The notes beneath the pieces are model-generated. The model made no database searches. It was given only the letters and a program-made list of their open reading frames with translations, and was not told the DNA's origin. A DNA stretch of 64,000 nucleotides from Paenibacillus athensensis. Its GTDB lineage: Bacteria; Bacillota; Bacilli; Paenibacillales; NBRC-103111. Below are positions 42,420 through 51,052 of the stretch, one piece after another; within the stretch, counting starts at the first letter, position 1; every line of letters begins with the position of its first letter. The position numbers and the translations under genes are program-made. The stretch lies in the NCBI RefSeq assembly GCF_004514475.2, contig NZ_MYFO02000001.1, forward strand, positions 1 to 64,000. Direction: 5' to 3'.

Positions 42420-42564
42420 GCGCTCAGAGCAGCGCAATGATTGGCAAGATGGCGGAATTCGGTCGACCATCGTCTTTCTTACGCTAGTAGCAAGGTACGC
42501 GGGATTGTCCTGCGCCGGTAAATCCCCTACACTAGAGGGAGGGATGACCGGGAAGGAGCTGGAC

Positions 42565-42990
42565 ATGGAGAAAGAGAGATTGCCCAAGCATGTATATGAA
42601 CAATTGGCGATGTTTCGCTACCGCATCCGCAAGTTTATTCGCTTCAGCGAGGAAGCGGCGCGGAGTAAGGGACTGACCCCCCAATATCATCAGCTGATGC
42701 TGTCGATCATGGGCTTCCCCGAACGGGAGTACGCAACGCCCAAGGAGCTGGCCGAGCGGCTGCAAATTACGCCGCATGCCTGCGTGGAGCTGATTCAGCG
42801 CTGTGAGGAGTTCGGGATGGTGCGGAGATTCCCCAATCCCAAGGATAAGCGCAGCACGTTCATCTGTCTGACCGATACGGGTAGGGAGCTGCTCGAGGAG
42901 CTGTCGGAAATCCATCGCGACGAGTTAAAACGGGTCGGACTGCTTGATTTTGACAGCGTCGTTCAGATTCTAAATAGTCAGGAAGAGTAG
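42565..42990 (+). CDS. MarR-family transcriptional regulator
   Basis: The ATG at 42565 follows AAGGAG by 6 bases and gives 141 residues; an ATG at 42544 is in frame but too close to its GGGAGGG. The protein has the MarR winged helix: 'KELAERLQITPHACVELIQR' as helix-turn-helix and 'MVRRFPNPKDKRSTFICLTD' as the wing with the DxRxxxxxLT pattern. It would be a dimeric repressor of a nearby or distant gene that responds to a small ligand. The neighbouring GNAT remnant may once have been its target. Confidence 0.9.
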   Translation: MEKERLPKHVYEQLAMFRYRIRKFIRFSEEAARSKGLTPQYHQLMLSIMGFPEREYATPKELAERLQITPHACVELIQRCEEFGMVRRFPNPKDKRSTFICLTDTGRELLEELSEIHRDELKRVGLLDFDSVVQILNSQEE

Positions 42991-42999
42991 TTGTTGGCA

Positions 43000-43036
43000 C
43001 AAAAGCCTCCCGCCGATTCAGCGTGGGAGGCTTTTG
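43000..43036 (+). terminator. Rho-independent terminator after the MarR gene
   Basis: CAAAAGCCTCCC and GGGAGGCTTTTG pair around a 13-base loop. The A and T tracts on each side mean it could act in both directions. Confidence 0.85.
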
Positions 43037-43167
43037 TGCGGCTTTGTTGCCTGCGGGCAGTAGTGAAAGCAGGCAACAGAGCCGCAAATTGTCATTCTTA
43101 TGTAATTAAAATTCACATGAAAGGGATTGAATTTTGTCGTTTTACGATATATATTGAATATAATCAG

Positions 43168-43199
43168 TTATATTTAGTTATGTTTGATTATATTTAGTT
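43168..43199. repeat. Two AT-rich 12-base direct repeats, 20-base period
   Basis: TTATATTTAGTT occurs at 43168-43179 and again at 43188-43199. The 20-base period puts both copies on the same face of the helix, which would suit a protein-binding site. The place, between the convergent MarR and molybdate-regulator genes, is unusual for an operator. Confidence 0.5.
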
Positions 43200-43211
43200 T
43201 TGGTGATTTAG

Positions 43212-44189
43212 CTAAACATCCAGCCAGATATGGCCTGTATGCGTCAAATCATAGCCAGACAGGGCCGAAAGCTCGCGACGGAACTCCGCCGAGCGCAGCA
43301 CGGCAAGCAGTGACGGCAGCCAGACAGCCGTGTCCGGCGTCTTGAGCACCACCAGATCGTACCGCTCCTGAATCAACGGGATGAAATCAACGCCGCCGAC
43401 CAGCGCCGCTGCCCGTTCGATGCCGACGCCGACATCGGCTTCGCCGGCAGCCACCTGCACGGCTACGGCGAGATGATTCGTCTGCACGTTGTCGTAGCCG
43501 ACGATCTGGCCCGACGCGATGCCGGCGAGCCGCAGCTGCTCGTCGAGCAGCACCCGCGCGCCAGAGCCGCGCTCGCGATTGATCAGCCGCAGGCCCGGCT
43601 GACCGAGATCGCTCCAGCGCGCGAGCCCGTGCGGGTTGCCCTTGCGCACGTACAAGCCGGCCGCCCGCGACAGCAGGTGAACGACCATGTACGAGGAGCC
43701 GACAAGCAGCTTACGAATATACGGGATATTATATTCGCCCGTATCACCGTCCAGCAGATGGGTGCTGACGATGTCGGCTTCACCGCGGTACATGGCGATC
43801 AAGCTGTCCAGGCTGCCGGCATGGGCGCGCAGCGGGCGCAGGCCCGGCAGGCTGGATTCCAGATGCTTGCCGAGCATGTCCAGGCTGATGTCCTGGCCGG
43901 TGATGACGAGCGACCGCCCGCCCGCAGCGGACGGCGAAATCGGCACGTGCGGAGCGGCGGGCAGCTGCACCGGCAATAGCGCAGCGTCGCCGTCGGCGCG
44001 CGTCGCTCCAAGACCGGTCTTGGCCCGCTGCTTGTACGCTTCGAGGTCGTCGGCGTCGACGCGCATTTGCTTGCCGACGCGGTAGGCGGGCAGTTCGCCT
44101 TTTTTGATCAGATCGTAGACGGTCAGCTTGGAAATTTTCAGCAGTCTGGCAATGTCTTCGGTCGTATAGGAAATGTCGCTGGACATGGG
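43212..44189 (-). CDS. Molybdate regulator: excisionase-type HTH plus periplasmic-binding-protein-like domain
   Basis: The ATG at 44189 follows AAGGAGGG and gives 325 residues. Residues 1-55 are a MerR/excisionase-type helix-turn-helix ('TEDIARLLKISKLTVYDLIK' and 'ELPAYRVGKQMRVDADDLEA'). After a linker, residues 100-325 resemble a ModA-like substrate-binding domain without signal peptide ('GEADIVSTHLLDGDTGEYN', 'LINRERGSGARVLLDEQL', 'VAAGEADVGVGIERAAAL'). The same design, YvgK of Bacillus, lies next to modAB homologues. It should sense cytosolic molybdate or tungstate and control the divergent modA-modB genes. Confidence 0.87.
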   Translation of the reverse strand, partial: PMSSDISYTTEDIARLLKISKLTVYDLIKKGELPAYRVGKQMRVDADDLEAYKQRAKTGLGATRADGDAALLPVQLPAAPHVPISPSAAGGRSLVITGQDISLDMLGKHLESSLPGLRPLRAHAGSLDSLIAMYRGEADIVSTHLLDGDTGEYNIPYIRKLLVGSSYMVVHLLSRAAGLYVRKGNPHGLARWSDLGQPGLRLINRERGSGARVLLDEQLRLAGIASGQIVGYDNVQTNHLAVAVQVAAGEADVGVGIERAAALVGGVDFIPLIQERYDLVVLKTPDTAVWLPSLLAVLRSAEFRRELSALSGYDLTHTGHIWLDV

Positions 44190-44329
44190 AACCCTCCTTG
44201 CTTGGCGGCAGCGCGCTGCCGTCCTGTAGCTTATTGTAGCACAACGGATGGCGACTCGCTTGCATCCCGGCAGCAGGAGCGATACGTACAAGCAGCAGTA
44301 ACAATATGTAGAAAAGAGTGGAGAGAAGA

Positions 44330-45181
44330 ATGATGCTGAATGTCAAATCGATGAAAAATTACGCCCTGATCGCGCTGCTCGGAGCTGCGCTTGTTGTTGT
44401 TGCCGGGTGCGGAGCGTCGCCGGAAGCTTCTCCGGCTGTTTCCCCGTCCCCGTCGGCTGCCGCAGCGACCGGCGTTCCGGTTGAAGCCGTGGAGCTGACC
44501 GTATCCGCCGCCGCCAGCTTGACCGATGCGCTCAAAGAAGTGCAGACGGCCTATGAAGCCGCGCATGCCGGAATCAAGCTCAGCTTCAACTTCGGCGCAT
44601 CGGGCGCGCTGCAGCAGCAAATCGAGCAGGGAGCTCCGGCCGATCTGTTCCTGTCGGCCGCAGCGAAAAACATGAAGGCGCTCGTCGACAAACAGCTGAT
44701 TGATCCTGCGTTGCAAACGGCGCTGCTGGCCAACTCGCTGGTCGTCGTCGTGCCGGCCGATGCCCGGACAGCGCCGGTCGCGCTGAGCGATTTGACGAAG
44801 CCCGAGGTGAAAGCTGTTGCCATCGGTATCCCGGAAAGCGTGCCCGCCGGCAGCTACGCCAAGGAGGCCTTGACGAAGGCCGGCCTATGGGACGCGCTGC
44901 AGGCCAAAACGGTCCAAGGCAAGGATGTCCGCCAAGTGCTGCAATATGTGGAGACGGGCAATGCCGACGCGGGATTCGTCTATAAAACCGATGCGCTTAC
45001 CTCGGCCAAGGTGCGGGTCGCCTTTGCCGCTGATCCGGCGACTTATGCGCCGATTGTTTACCCGTTTGGCATCGTCAAAGCGACCAAGCACCCTCAGGAA
45101 GCGGCTGATCTGTATGCCTATCTGCAATCGCAAGCCGCGCTTGACGTGTTCCAGAAATACGGCTTCTCCGTGTCCCACTAA
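44330..45181 (+). CDS. modA: Molybdate-binding lipoprotein ModA
   Basis: The ATG at 44330 follows AGTGGAGAG; a second ATG comes directly after it. The 283-residue product has a lipobox 'VVAGC' (Cys27), a Pro/Ser/Ala linker, and the ModA domain: 'LTVSAAASLTDALKEVQTAY', 'FNFGASGALQQQIEQGAPAD', 'LFLSAAAKNMKALVDKQL', and 'VETGNADAGFVYKTDAL'. The two serine-containing loops bind the molybdate oxyanion. It is divergent from its regulator gene and 11 bases before modB. Confidence 0.94.
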   Translation: MMLNVKSMKNYALIALLGAALVVVAGCGASPEASPAVSPSPSAAAATGVPVEAVELTVSAAASLTDALKEVQTAYEAAHAGIKLSFNFGASGALQQQIEQGAPADLFLSAAAKNMKALVDKQLIDPALQTALLANSLVVVVPADARTAPVALSDLTKPEVKAVAIGIPESVPAGSYAKEALTKAGLWDALQAKTVQGKDVRQVLQYVETGNADAGFVYKTDALTSAKVRVAFAADPATYAPIVYPFGIVKATKHPQEAADLYAYLQSQAALDVFQKYGFSVSH

Positions 45182-45192
45182 GGAGCACAGCC

Positions 45193-45873
45193 ATGAACGA
45201 GCACGAATTCTGGCAGCCGATCCGGCTGTCACTGCAGGTTGCTTTGCTCGCCGGGATCGTCGCGCTGGCGCTGGGAACCGCTGCTGCCTGGCTGCTGAAC
45301 CGCCGCCGCTTCCCCGGCCGGACGCTGGCGGAAACGGTGCTAATGCTGCCGCTTGTCCTGCCGCCTACCGTCGTCGGCTTTCTGCTGCTTGTCGTATTCG
45401 GACGGCGCAGCCCGGTCGGACGGCTGATTGAAGCGCTGTTTCACAAGCCGCTCATTTTTTCATGGTGGGCGGCGGCTGTTGCTGCTGTCGTCGTCGCTTT
45501 GCCACTGGTTTATCAAACGATGAAAACCGGCTTTGCCTCCGTCGACCGCGAGCTGGAGGAAGCAGCCCGCTCGGCGGGCGCGAGCGAATGGGCGGTGCTG
45601 CGCGCCATCACGCTGCCGCTGACCTGCCGCTCGCTGCTGACGGCTTTCGTGCTTGGCTTTGCCCGTTCGCTCGGCGAATTCGGCGCGACGCTGATGATTG
45701 CCGGCAACATTCCCGGTCGCACGCAAACGATTCCGACCGCGATCTATGTCGCTGTCGATGCGGGCAATATGCCGCTGGCGTGGGCATGGACGCTGGCGAT
45801 AATAGCGATCTCGCTCTTGCTGCTGCTGCTGACGAATCGCCCGTTGTCCCTGCCCGGAGGCAGTCGCCCGTAA
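45193..45873 (+). CDS. modB: Molybdate ABC transporter permease ModB
   Basis: The 226-residue permease has five to six membrane segments, 'LMLPLVLPPTVVGFLLLVVF' typical of ModB, and the EAA loop 'EEAARSAGASEWAVLRAITL' followed by 'ARSLGEFGATLMIAGNIPGR'. AAGGAG precedes its ATG. No modC follows; the next feature is a terminator. The organisation regulator, modA, modB without an ATPase gene matches that of the yvgKLM genes of Bacillus subtilis. Confidence 0.93.
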   Translation: MNEHEFWQPIRLSLQVALLAGIVALALGTAAAWLLNRRRFPGRTLAETVLMLPLVLPPTVVGFLLLVVFGRRSPVGRLIEALFHKPLIFSWWAAAVAAVVVALPLVYQTMKTGFASVDRELEEAARSAGASEWAVLRAITLPLTCRSLLTAFVLGFARSLGEFGATLMIAGNIPGRTQTIPTAIYVAVDAGNMPLAWAWTLAIIAISLLLLLLTNRPLSLPGGSRP

Positions 45874-46025
45874 ATCGCCTGCACGCCTCTAAGGGGTGAA
45901 CCGGCAGCTTTTCCCCGGCTGCCGGCGGCGAAGCCTGCTTCGCTTGAAGCATCCCGCAGAGGGTGGCCTGTGAATCGCATTTAACAGACGGGCTGTGACG
46001 CCCGCCGATTCGCGTCGAAATGAAC

Positions 46026-46073
46026 AAGATGCCTTCCGTCCGCTTGCAGAGTGGCTGGGGAGGCATCTTTTTT
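46026..46073 (+). terminator. Rho-independent terminator after modB
   Basis: AGATGCCTTCC pairs with GGGAGGCATCT and is followed by TTTTTT. It lies about 150 bases after modB with nothing recognisable between. Confidence 0.78.
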
Positions 46074-46328
46074 CATGATGGGGGACCTGGTCTACGGACA
46101 ATCCGCCATTTGGATGGCCTTGCCGGGCTGCTGGCAGAAGCAAGAGGCAGGCGGCGAATTTTTTTGCGAAAAAAGGTTTCATCACCAGGCAAGTCTGTTT
46201 GTCGAAGAGGAATACAGTGCCGAATGTCGCGCCATGTTCGGACGGGACATTGCGTTTGCGCGTATTGACGAGCTGCTTGGCGGCAGCAGTCGCGACGACC
46301 GAGCCTATATTACCGAGGTGCTGGCCAG

Positions 46329-46466
46329 CTTGTTCGCGAGCTGTCCGGCCGGGGCGTCGGATTGTCCGCTGTGCGGCGGACCGTCGAGCAATACGGCGGC
46401 TCGATTGCGCTGGACAGCTCGGCCGGGAGCGGCACGACCTTTACGATTCGTTTGCCGCTGCGCTAA
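46329..46466 (+). pseudogene. Histidine kinase ATPase-domain remnant
   Basis: The frame starting at 46329 reads 'ELSGRGVGLSAVRRTVEQYG' and then 'SSAGSGTTFTIRLPLR', ending in TAA at 46464. This is the G2 box and last strand of a CheA/histidine kinase HATPase domain. Only about 45 residues survive; the sequence just upstream is open in another frame ('DRAYITEVLASL') that may be the shifted continuation. No N, G1 or phosphoacceptor box is found, so this is the broken end of a lost kinase gene. Confidence 0.75.
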
Positions 46467-46610
46467 CCGCGCGGGCTCGCGCGACAAAGCGGATGAGCAG
46501 GCACATGCGGGCGGGTGGTTCGAACGTGCCATCAGCGTTCAGGAAGCTGTACACAGCCGGCGCTAGGGCGTCGTTTATAGATCAGCGGTCCATCGCTGAC
46601 GACTGCAAGC

Positions 46611-46652
46611 AAAACCTTCCGACTTTGGACTTTGTGCCGACGGAAGGTTTTG
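46611..46652 (+). terminator. Terminator-like hairpin
   Basis: AAAACCTTCC and GGAAGGTTTT pair around a 20-base loop, with T residues at the end. It may serve the kinase remnant's old transcript or, read on the other strand, the small secreted-protein gene at 46750. Confidence 0.6.
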
Positions 46653-46749
46653 TTATTTAAGCGCAAGGAATTAGCGCAGCGGCGTCGAATCCAAACTACA
46701 TACGCGCAAGCTGTAGAAAGAGAGGTTACAATAGATGGGCAAGCCGCCG

Positions 46750-47295
46750 CTAACGGATCGTTCCGACGTGAACGATCGTGCCGTTGACAATGCAGACGGC
46801 TTGCGTCCGGTCGCTGCCGGTAAAATAAACGGCGCGGTGCACGCGGTCGCCGCCCTCCCAGTCCGGCGCGCCGGCAATGGCGTCGAAGGCGCGGCGCACG
46901 TCGGCCGGCTGCTTCAGCGCGCTGACGATTCGCGCTGCATCGGCGGCGCTAAGTCGCGGCCCCTCCTTGGGCAAAGCGCCGACAATGGCGAGAGCTTCGC
47001 GCGTCCAGACGCCGCGTCCAAGGCTGCGGTCCTGCTCCAGCGCCTGTAGCGCAGCGGTTTGCGAAGCCGAAGCCGCTTTGCGGTAAAAGGCTGCGTACAG
47101 TCCGTCCCTGCTGGCCTCCTCCGGCGAAGCCGCAGGCGAGCTGACGGGCGTTGCATGCAGCGCATCGGCGGAGCTGCCGGTGCCGGACAGCCACGGGGCG
47201 GCCACGTCGGTGGCGCTGGCCCAGACCGCGGCCGAGGAGGTGGACACAAGCACGACGGCGCAAGCGGAAGCGATAAGATGAGCCGCTTTGTTCAT
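46750..47295 (-). CDS. Small secreted protein of unknown function
   Basis: The ATG at 47295 follows AAAGGAGA and gives 181 residues with a signal peptide (basic start, 'HLIASACAVVLVSTSSAAVW', cleavage near 'VWASA'). The mature part is an Ala/Ser-rich linker, helices ('ASRDGLYAAFYRKAASAS', 'LSAADAARIVSALKQPADVR') and a final strand-rich 'VHRAVYFTGSDRTQAVCIVN'. I recognise no family. It is divergent from the DUF1963 gene, with an AT-rich shared promoter region at 47300-47430. Confidence 0.72.
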   Translation of the reverse strand: MNKAAHLIASACAVVLVSTSSAAVWASATDVAAPWLSGTGSSADALHATPVSSPAASPEEASRDGLYAAFYRKAASASQTAALQALEQDRSLGRGVWTREALAIVGALPKEGPRLSAADAARIVSALKQPADVRRAFDAIAGAPDWEGGDRVHRAVYFTGSDRTQAVCIVNGTIVHVGTIR

Positions 47296-47439
47296 GGAGA
47301 TTCTCCTTTGCAGGTATACAAAATCAAGCCAATTATTTACAATAATAATACAATTTATATTATTTTGTACATACTTAGTCGGAATTCGCTGAGTGTCGGG
47401 TTTCAGGAATTTAAAATCGGAAAGGGGAATACGTGATTG

Positions 47440-48291
47440 ATGATGGAGTGGAAGCAAGTGCTGGACAAGCTGGGGACGTATCGCACACATGCGGAGCGAT
47501 CCGTGCGGCCCTATGTGGAAATTACGGCGCATGCAGGCGCAACGGCGCCCTGGATGAGCAAGTTTGGCGGTAGCGCCTATATGGCGGCCGGTCAAACGTA
47601 TCCGCTGGATGCCGCAGGCAAGCCGATGCGGCTGCTGGCGCAAATTAATTTAGCCGAGCTGCCGCGGCTGGATTTATTTCCGGAAAGCGGCTTGCTGCAA
47701 TTTTTTATTGCGGCGAGCGATGATTTGCACGGCTTGAGCTTTGACGATCCGTGCGATCAGCGTAATTTCAAGGTGACATACGTGCCGGAGGCTGCGCTGG
47801 CCGACGCTTTGACCGGCGCTGCGGATTCCGCCGAACCAGCTACCCAAGCGGCGGACGAAGCCGGCAGGGAAGCGGCTGCTCAAGCGGATTCGACGGACGG
47901 GGACTTCCCGCTGGCCCGCGAGCTGGCGCTGAGCTTGGCGCGTAAAGATGCGGCCGTGAGCAGCGCGGATTATCAATTCGAGCGGTTTTTCGGGGAGGAG
48001 CCGTTTGCGTTTTTTGAACAATTCGGAGATGAAGAGACGGAGCTGAGCGATGCCTATGCCGATGCTTGCAGCGGGATCGGTCATAAAATCGGGGGCTACG
48101 CCTTTTTTACCCAATCCGATCCGCGCGAGGGCCGCTATGAGGATTACGAGGTGCTGCTGCTGCAAATCGATTCCGATCACGACAACGGGATTATGTGGGG
48201 CGATAGCGGTGTTGCGAACTTTTTTATCCGCCCGGCCGACCTGCAAAATCGTGATTTTTCCAAGGTGCTCTACAATTGGGATTGCTATTAA
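47440..48291 (+). CDS. DUF1963 (YwqG-like) protein
   Basis: The ATG at 47440 (AAAGGGGAA upstream; a TTG three bases earlier is possible) gives 283 residues. The fold signature of the DUF1963/YwqG family is visible: 'WMSKFGGSAYMAAGQTYPLD', 'LLAQINLAELPRLDLFPESG', 'LLQFFIAASDD' and the C-terminal 'NGIMWGDSGVANFFIRPADL'. An Ala/Glu-rich insertion near 125-150 is unusual. Members are cytosolic and of unknown function, often linked to bacterial competition or immunity loci. A terminator follows. Confidence 0.88.
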   Translation: MMEWKQVLDKLGTYRTHAERSVRPYVEITAHAGATAPWMSKFGGSAYMAAGQTYPLDAAGKPMRLLAQINLAELPRLDLFPESGLLQFFIAASDDLHGLSFDDPCDQRNFKVTYVPEAALADALTGAADSAEPATQAADEAGREAAAQADSTDGDFPLARELALSLARKDAAVSSADYQFERFFGEEPFAFFEQFGDEETELSDAYADACSGIGHKIGGYAFFTQSDPREGRYEDYEVLLLQIDSDHDNGIMWGDSGVANFFIRPADLQNRDFSKVLYNWDCY

Positions 48292-48343
48292 CAAGAGAGC
48301 GGCGGGCTTGCGCAACGGCTGGGCCGTCAACGTTTTGACCGCG

Positions 48344-48370
48344 ACCGGGAAGCGATTTCCGGTTTTTTTT
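48344..48370 (+). terminator. Rho-independent terminator of the DUF1963 gene
   Basis: ACCGGGAA and TTTCCGGT pair around GCGA and lead into a run of seven T residues. Confidence 0.85.
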
Positions 48371-48400
48371 GTGCGTGGATCGCGGCAGTTTACCTTTTTT

Positions 48401-48442
48401 TAAGAAATCGTTTAGCTCGCGTTTAGCATCGTTGTTTATACT
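48401..48442 (+). promoter_or_regulatory. Candidate OmpR/PhoB-type operator and -10 element
   Basis: GTTTAGC occurs at 48410-48416 and 48421-48427, an 11-base period typical of OmpR/PhoB-family direct repeats, and a related TAAGAAAT lies just upstream. TATACT at 48437-48442 fits a -10 element placed right after the repeats, where an activator would replace a poor -35. The gene starts 87 bases further on. Confidence 0.45.
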
Positions 48443-48528
48443 GGAAGCTGACGCGCTCCGCCTGCTGCGCGTGCGGGACGCTTGACCGCATCCGGGCGGG
48501 GACTACGCCGCAATGGAGTGTGAGGTTG

Positions 48529-49176
48529 ATGGAAATAACGAAGCTAACGAAGCGCGAGTGGCTGCTGCCGCTGATTTCACTGGCCGTGATCGTACCGTTC
48601 ATGGCTCCTTATTTCACGCTGGACCCGGCGCGCAGCCGTATCGAGGTCGGCCCGGATGGTCTGCAATTCCCGGTGTTGGTTGCGCATATCGCGACGGCAT
48701 TCGTTGCGCTGGTGCTCGGCTTTATTCAATTGCTGGAGCCGTTGCGGCGCAGCCGCCCCGGCCTGCATCGGCGGCTCGGCCGCGGGTATGCCATGTGTGT
48801 GCTGCTAAGCGGCCTGCTGGCGCTCATCGTGACCGCGTATATCACCGATTTTGGCAAAGCCGTTTCGTTCATCACGCTTTCGCTATTGTGGCTGTTCACG
48901 ACGCTGCTTGGCGTCCGCGCTGCGCGCCGTCGGCAATGGGAGGCGCATCGGCGCTGGATGTACCGCAGCTTTGCGTTTACGCTGGTTGCTGTTAGCGGCC
49001 GGCTGCTGGTACCTTTGCTGCTGCTGCTGCTTTATGCCGCTCTGCACGGCTTTGCTTTGCCCGGAGGGCGTGAAGCTATGGTGGAAGCGGTGCTGAATGT
49101 GAACATTTGGGCCGGTCTGGTGCTCAATCTCATTGTGACCGAATGGCTGGTGCTCGGGCGCAGCCGGGGGGCGTAG
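48529..49176 (+). CDS. DUF2306 membrane protein
   Basis: The ATG at 48529 lies 8 bases after TGGAGTG; an in-frame GTG at 48520 is possible. The 215-residue product has about six membrane segments, with 'LVAHIATAFVALVLGFIQLL', 'RRSRPGLHRRLGRGYAMCVL' and 'RRRQWEAHRRWMYRSFAFTL', the conserved His and Arg pattern of the DUF2306 family. Function is unknown; these conserved histidines in membrane helices recall heme- or quinone-type membrane proteins. It is controlled separately from its neighbours. Confidence 0.87.
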   Translation: MEITKLTKREWLLPLISLAVIVPFMAPYFTLDPARSRIEVGPDGLQFPVLVAHIATAFVALVLGFIQLLEPLRRSRPGLHRRLGRGYAMCVLLSGLLALIVTAYITDFGKAVSFITLSLLWLFTTLLGVRAARRRQWEAHRRWMYRSFAFTLVAVSGRLLVPLLLLLLYAALHGFALPGGREAMVEAVLNVNIWAGLVLNLIVTEWLVLGRSRGA

Positions 49177-49255
49177 GCGGCAATCGGACCTGAGCGGCCG
49201 CGGCATATACAACGGCGTGTCCCTATGATAGACTCGAATCAACACAGGAGGGTCT

Positions 49256-50968
49256 ATGAGTCTGATTGCGAAAATGTTTCTGCTGATTGCCGTTCTGATG
49301 ACGCCGGTCATCGCCTTGTTTACCTATTCCAGCCAGCAAAGCGCCGAGGTGATCACCCGGCAAATCAACATCGCCAACCAGAACCGGCTGGGCCAATTTC
49401 TGTTGAAGGTCGAAGGCATGATGGATCAGGTATCGAACCTGTCCAATCTGATTACGAAGGACCCCGACTTTACGGAGTTTGCCCAAGCGTCGCCTTCAAT
49501 GGATCGGTATGCCTATGCGGAGCTGATGGAGACGGTCGAGCGCAAGCTCGGCCTGTTCAGTTTGTCGGTGAATAAAATGAGCCGGATCAACGTTTATTTC
49601 CCCGCATCGCAGCGCGCTGTTTCTTCGGACGGTCCGCTTGCTTACGACGGCGCGGCGTTGCAGGAAGCGATTAGCGCCAACTGGACGCTGCGCGCCGTGG
49701 CTGATCGAGGCGTGGCGAAGCGGGCGTTCGTCCGACATTTCGTCCAGCCGTATTCACGCGGGCTTGATGTGTTGCAGGCTTCGATTGTCGTCGAGGTCGA
49801 GCTGATGGAAGACAATCTCGTCGCGCTGCTGAACGAGTTCAAGTCGGCCGGCAATAACGATCCATTTTTGTTCGGGCCCAATCGGCAGTATGTTTTCAAC
49901 GGCTCCTCCGACGAACGTTTGTCCCGGCTGATTCCCGCAGCCACCGGCTTTACGACCGGCATGTCGCCGATTGCACAGCGGCTGCAGCTTGACGGCAAGC
50001 AGTATTTGGCTTACTACTATAAGTCGGACAAGCTGGACTGGACGCTGATCGATTATGTGCCGCTGGAGGATATTCTGGCCCCGGTGACGCGCAGCCGCCA
50101 ATTATTTTACGCCGCGGTTGCCGTGCTGTTGCTGTTCGGAGCGGTCAGCGTGGTGCTTTTGTATTGGAACGTTCAAGTGCCGATCAAGCAGTTGACGGCC
50201 GGCGTGCTGCGGCTGGCCCAGGGCAATTTTTCGGAGCGGATTACGAAAAAACCGGCGCGCGAGTTTCAACTGCTCGTCTTGCAGTTCAACCGGATGGCGG
50301 CGCAAATTCAGCATTTGGTCGAAAAGGTGTACGCCGAGGAGCTGCGCGCCGGCGAGGCGGTCATGAAGCAATTGCAATCGCAGATCAATCCGCATTTTTT
50401 GCACAACAGCTTGGCTTATATCGTCAGTATGGCGAAGATGAACCGCACACAGCCGGTCATTTCGATGGCGTACAGCTTATCCGATTACTATAAATATATG
50501 ACCCGCAATGTCACGATGACGACGACGGTGCGCGAGGAAATCGCGTTTGTCAGCTCATATGTCGAGATTATGAACAACCAGTTGGATAAAATTGACTTTC
50601 GTGTTGAGCTCCCTCAGGATATGCTGGAGCTGACGATTCCGCGGCTGCTGATCCAGCCGTTGGTGGAAAATGCGATCGGTCACGGGCTGGAAGCGAAGCT
50701 GGGCGGCGGCAGTCTGCGGATTACCGGATGCGGCGACGGGCCGTGGTGGACGATCACGGTAACCGACAACGGCGTTGGCCTCAGCGCGGAGGCGTGCGTT
50801 GAGCTTAACAAACGACTGCAAAGTTCCGATAAAGAGGGGGAACAAGTCGGCTTGTGGAATGTCAGCCAGCGGCTGCGCATCCAATTCGGCACAGAAGCCG
50901 GCGTTATCGTGTCTCCGGCGGCGGGTGGCGGGCTTGCGGTCGAGCTGCGCTGGAGCCGCGAGCTGTGA
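49256..50968 (+). CDS. YesM-type sensor histidine kinase (second system)
   Basis: The ATG at 49256 follows ACAGGAGGG. The 570-residue protein has membrane segments at about 5-25 and 280-302, an extracellular sensor domain between them, HAMP, a His_kinase domain with His380 in 'LQSQINPHFLHNSLAYIV', and HATPase motifs 'IQPLVENAIGHG' and 'VGLWNVSQRLRIQFG'. It is similar in layout to the kinase at 29040 but clearly diverged. The next gene encodes not a YesN regulator but a receiver-kinase fusion, so its output path differs from the standard one. Confidence 0.92.
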   Translation: MSLIAKMFLLIAVLMTPVIALFTYSSQQSAEVITRQINIANQNRLGQFLLKVEGMMDQVSNLSNLITKDPDFTEFAQASPSMDRYAYAELMETVERKLGLFSLSVNKMSRINVYFPASQRAVSSDGPLAYDGAALQEAISANWTLRAVADRGVAKRAFVRHFVQPYSRGLDVLQASIVVEVELMEDNLVALLNEFKSAGNNDPFLFGPNRQYVFNGSSDERLSRLIPAATGFTTGMSPIAQRLQLDGKQYLAYYYKSDKLDWTLIDYVPLEDILAPVTRSRQLFYAAVAVLLLFGAVSVVLLYWNVQVPIKQLTAGVLRLAQGNFSERITKKPAREFQLLVLQFNRMAAQIQHLVEKVYAEELRAGEAVMKQLQSQINPHFLHNSLAYIVSMAKMNRTQPVISMAYSLSDYYKYMTRNVTMTTTVREEIAFVSSYVEIMNNQLDKIDFRVELPQDMLELTIPRLLIQPLVENAIGHGLEAKLGGGSLRITGCGDGPWWTITVTDNGVGLSAEACVELNKRLQSSDKEGEQVGLWNVSQRLRIQFGTEAGVIVSPAAGGGLAVELRWSREL

Positions 50969-51052
50969 GGAATGCAGCTGCCGCCGACGGGCGGCTGACA
51001 GGACGGGGACGGGGAGGCCGCAACGGCAAGCGGCAGATGAAGGGGGATATGC

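Noticed and set aside
46051..46566. A 171-residue plus-strand ORF after modB
   Set aside because: It begins inside the terminator hairpin, and its later part is the wrong frame of a histidine kinase remnant.
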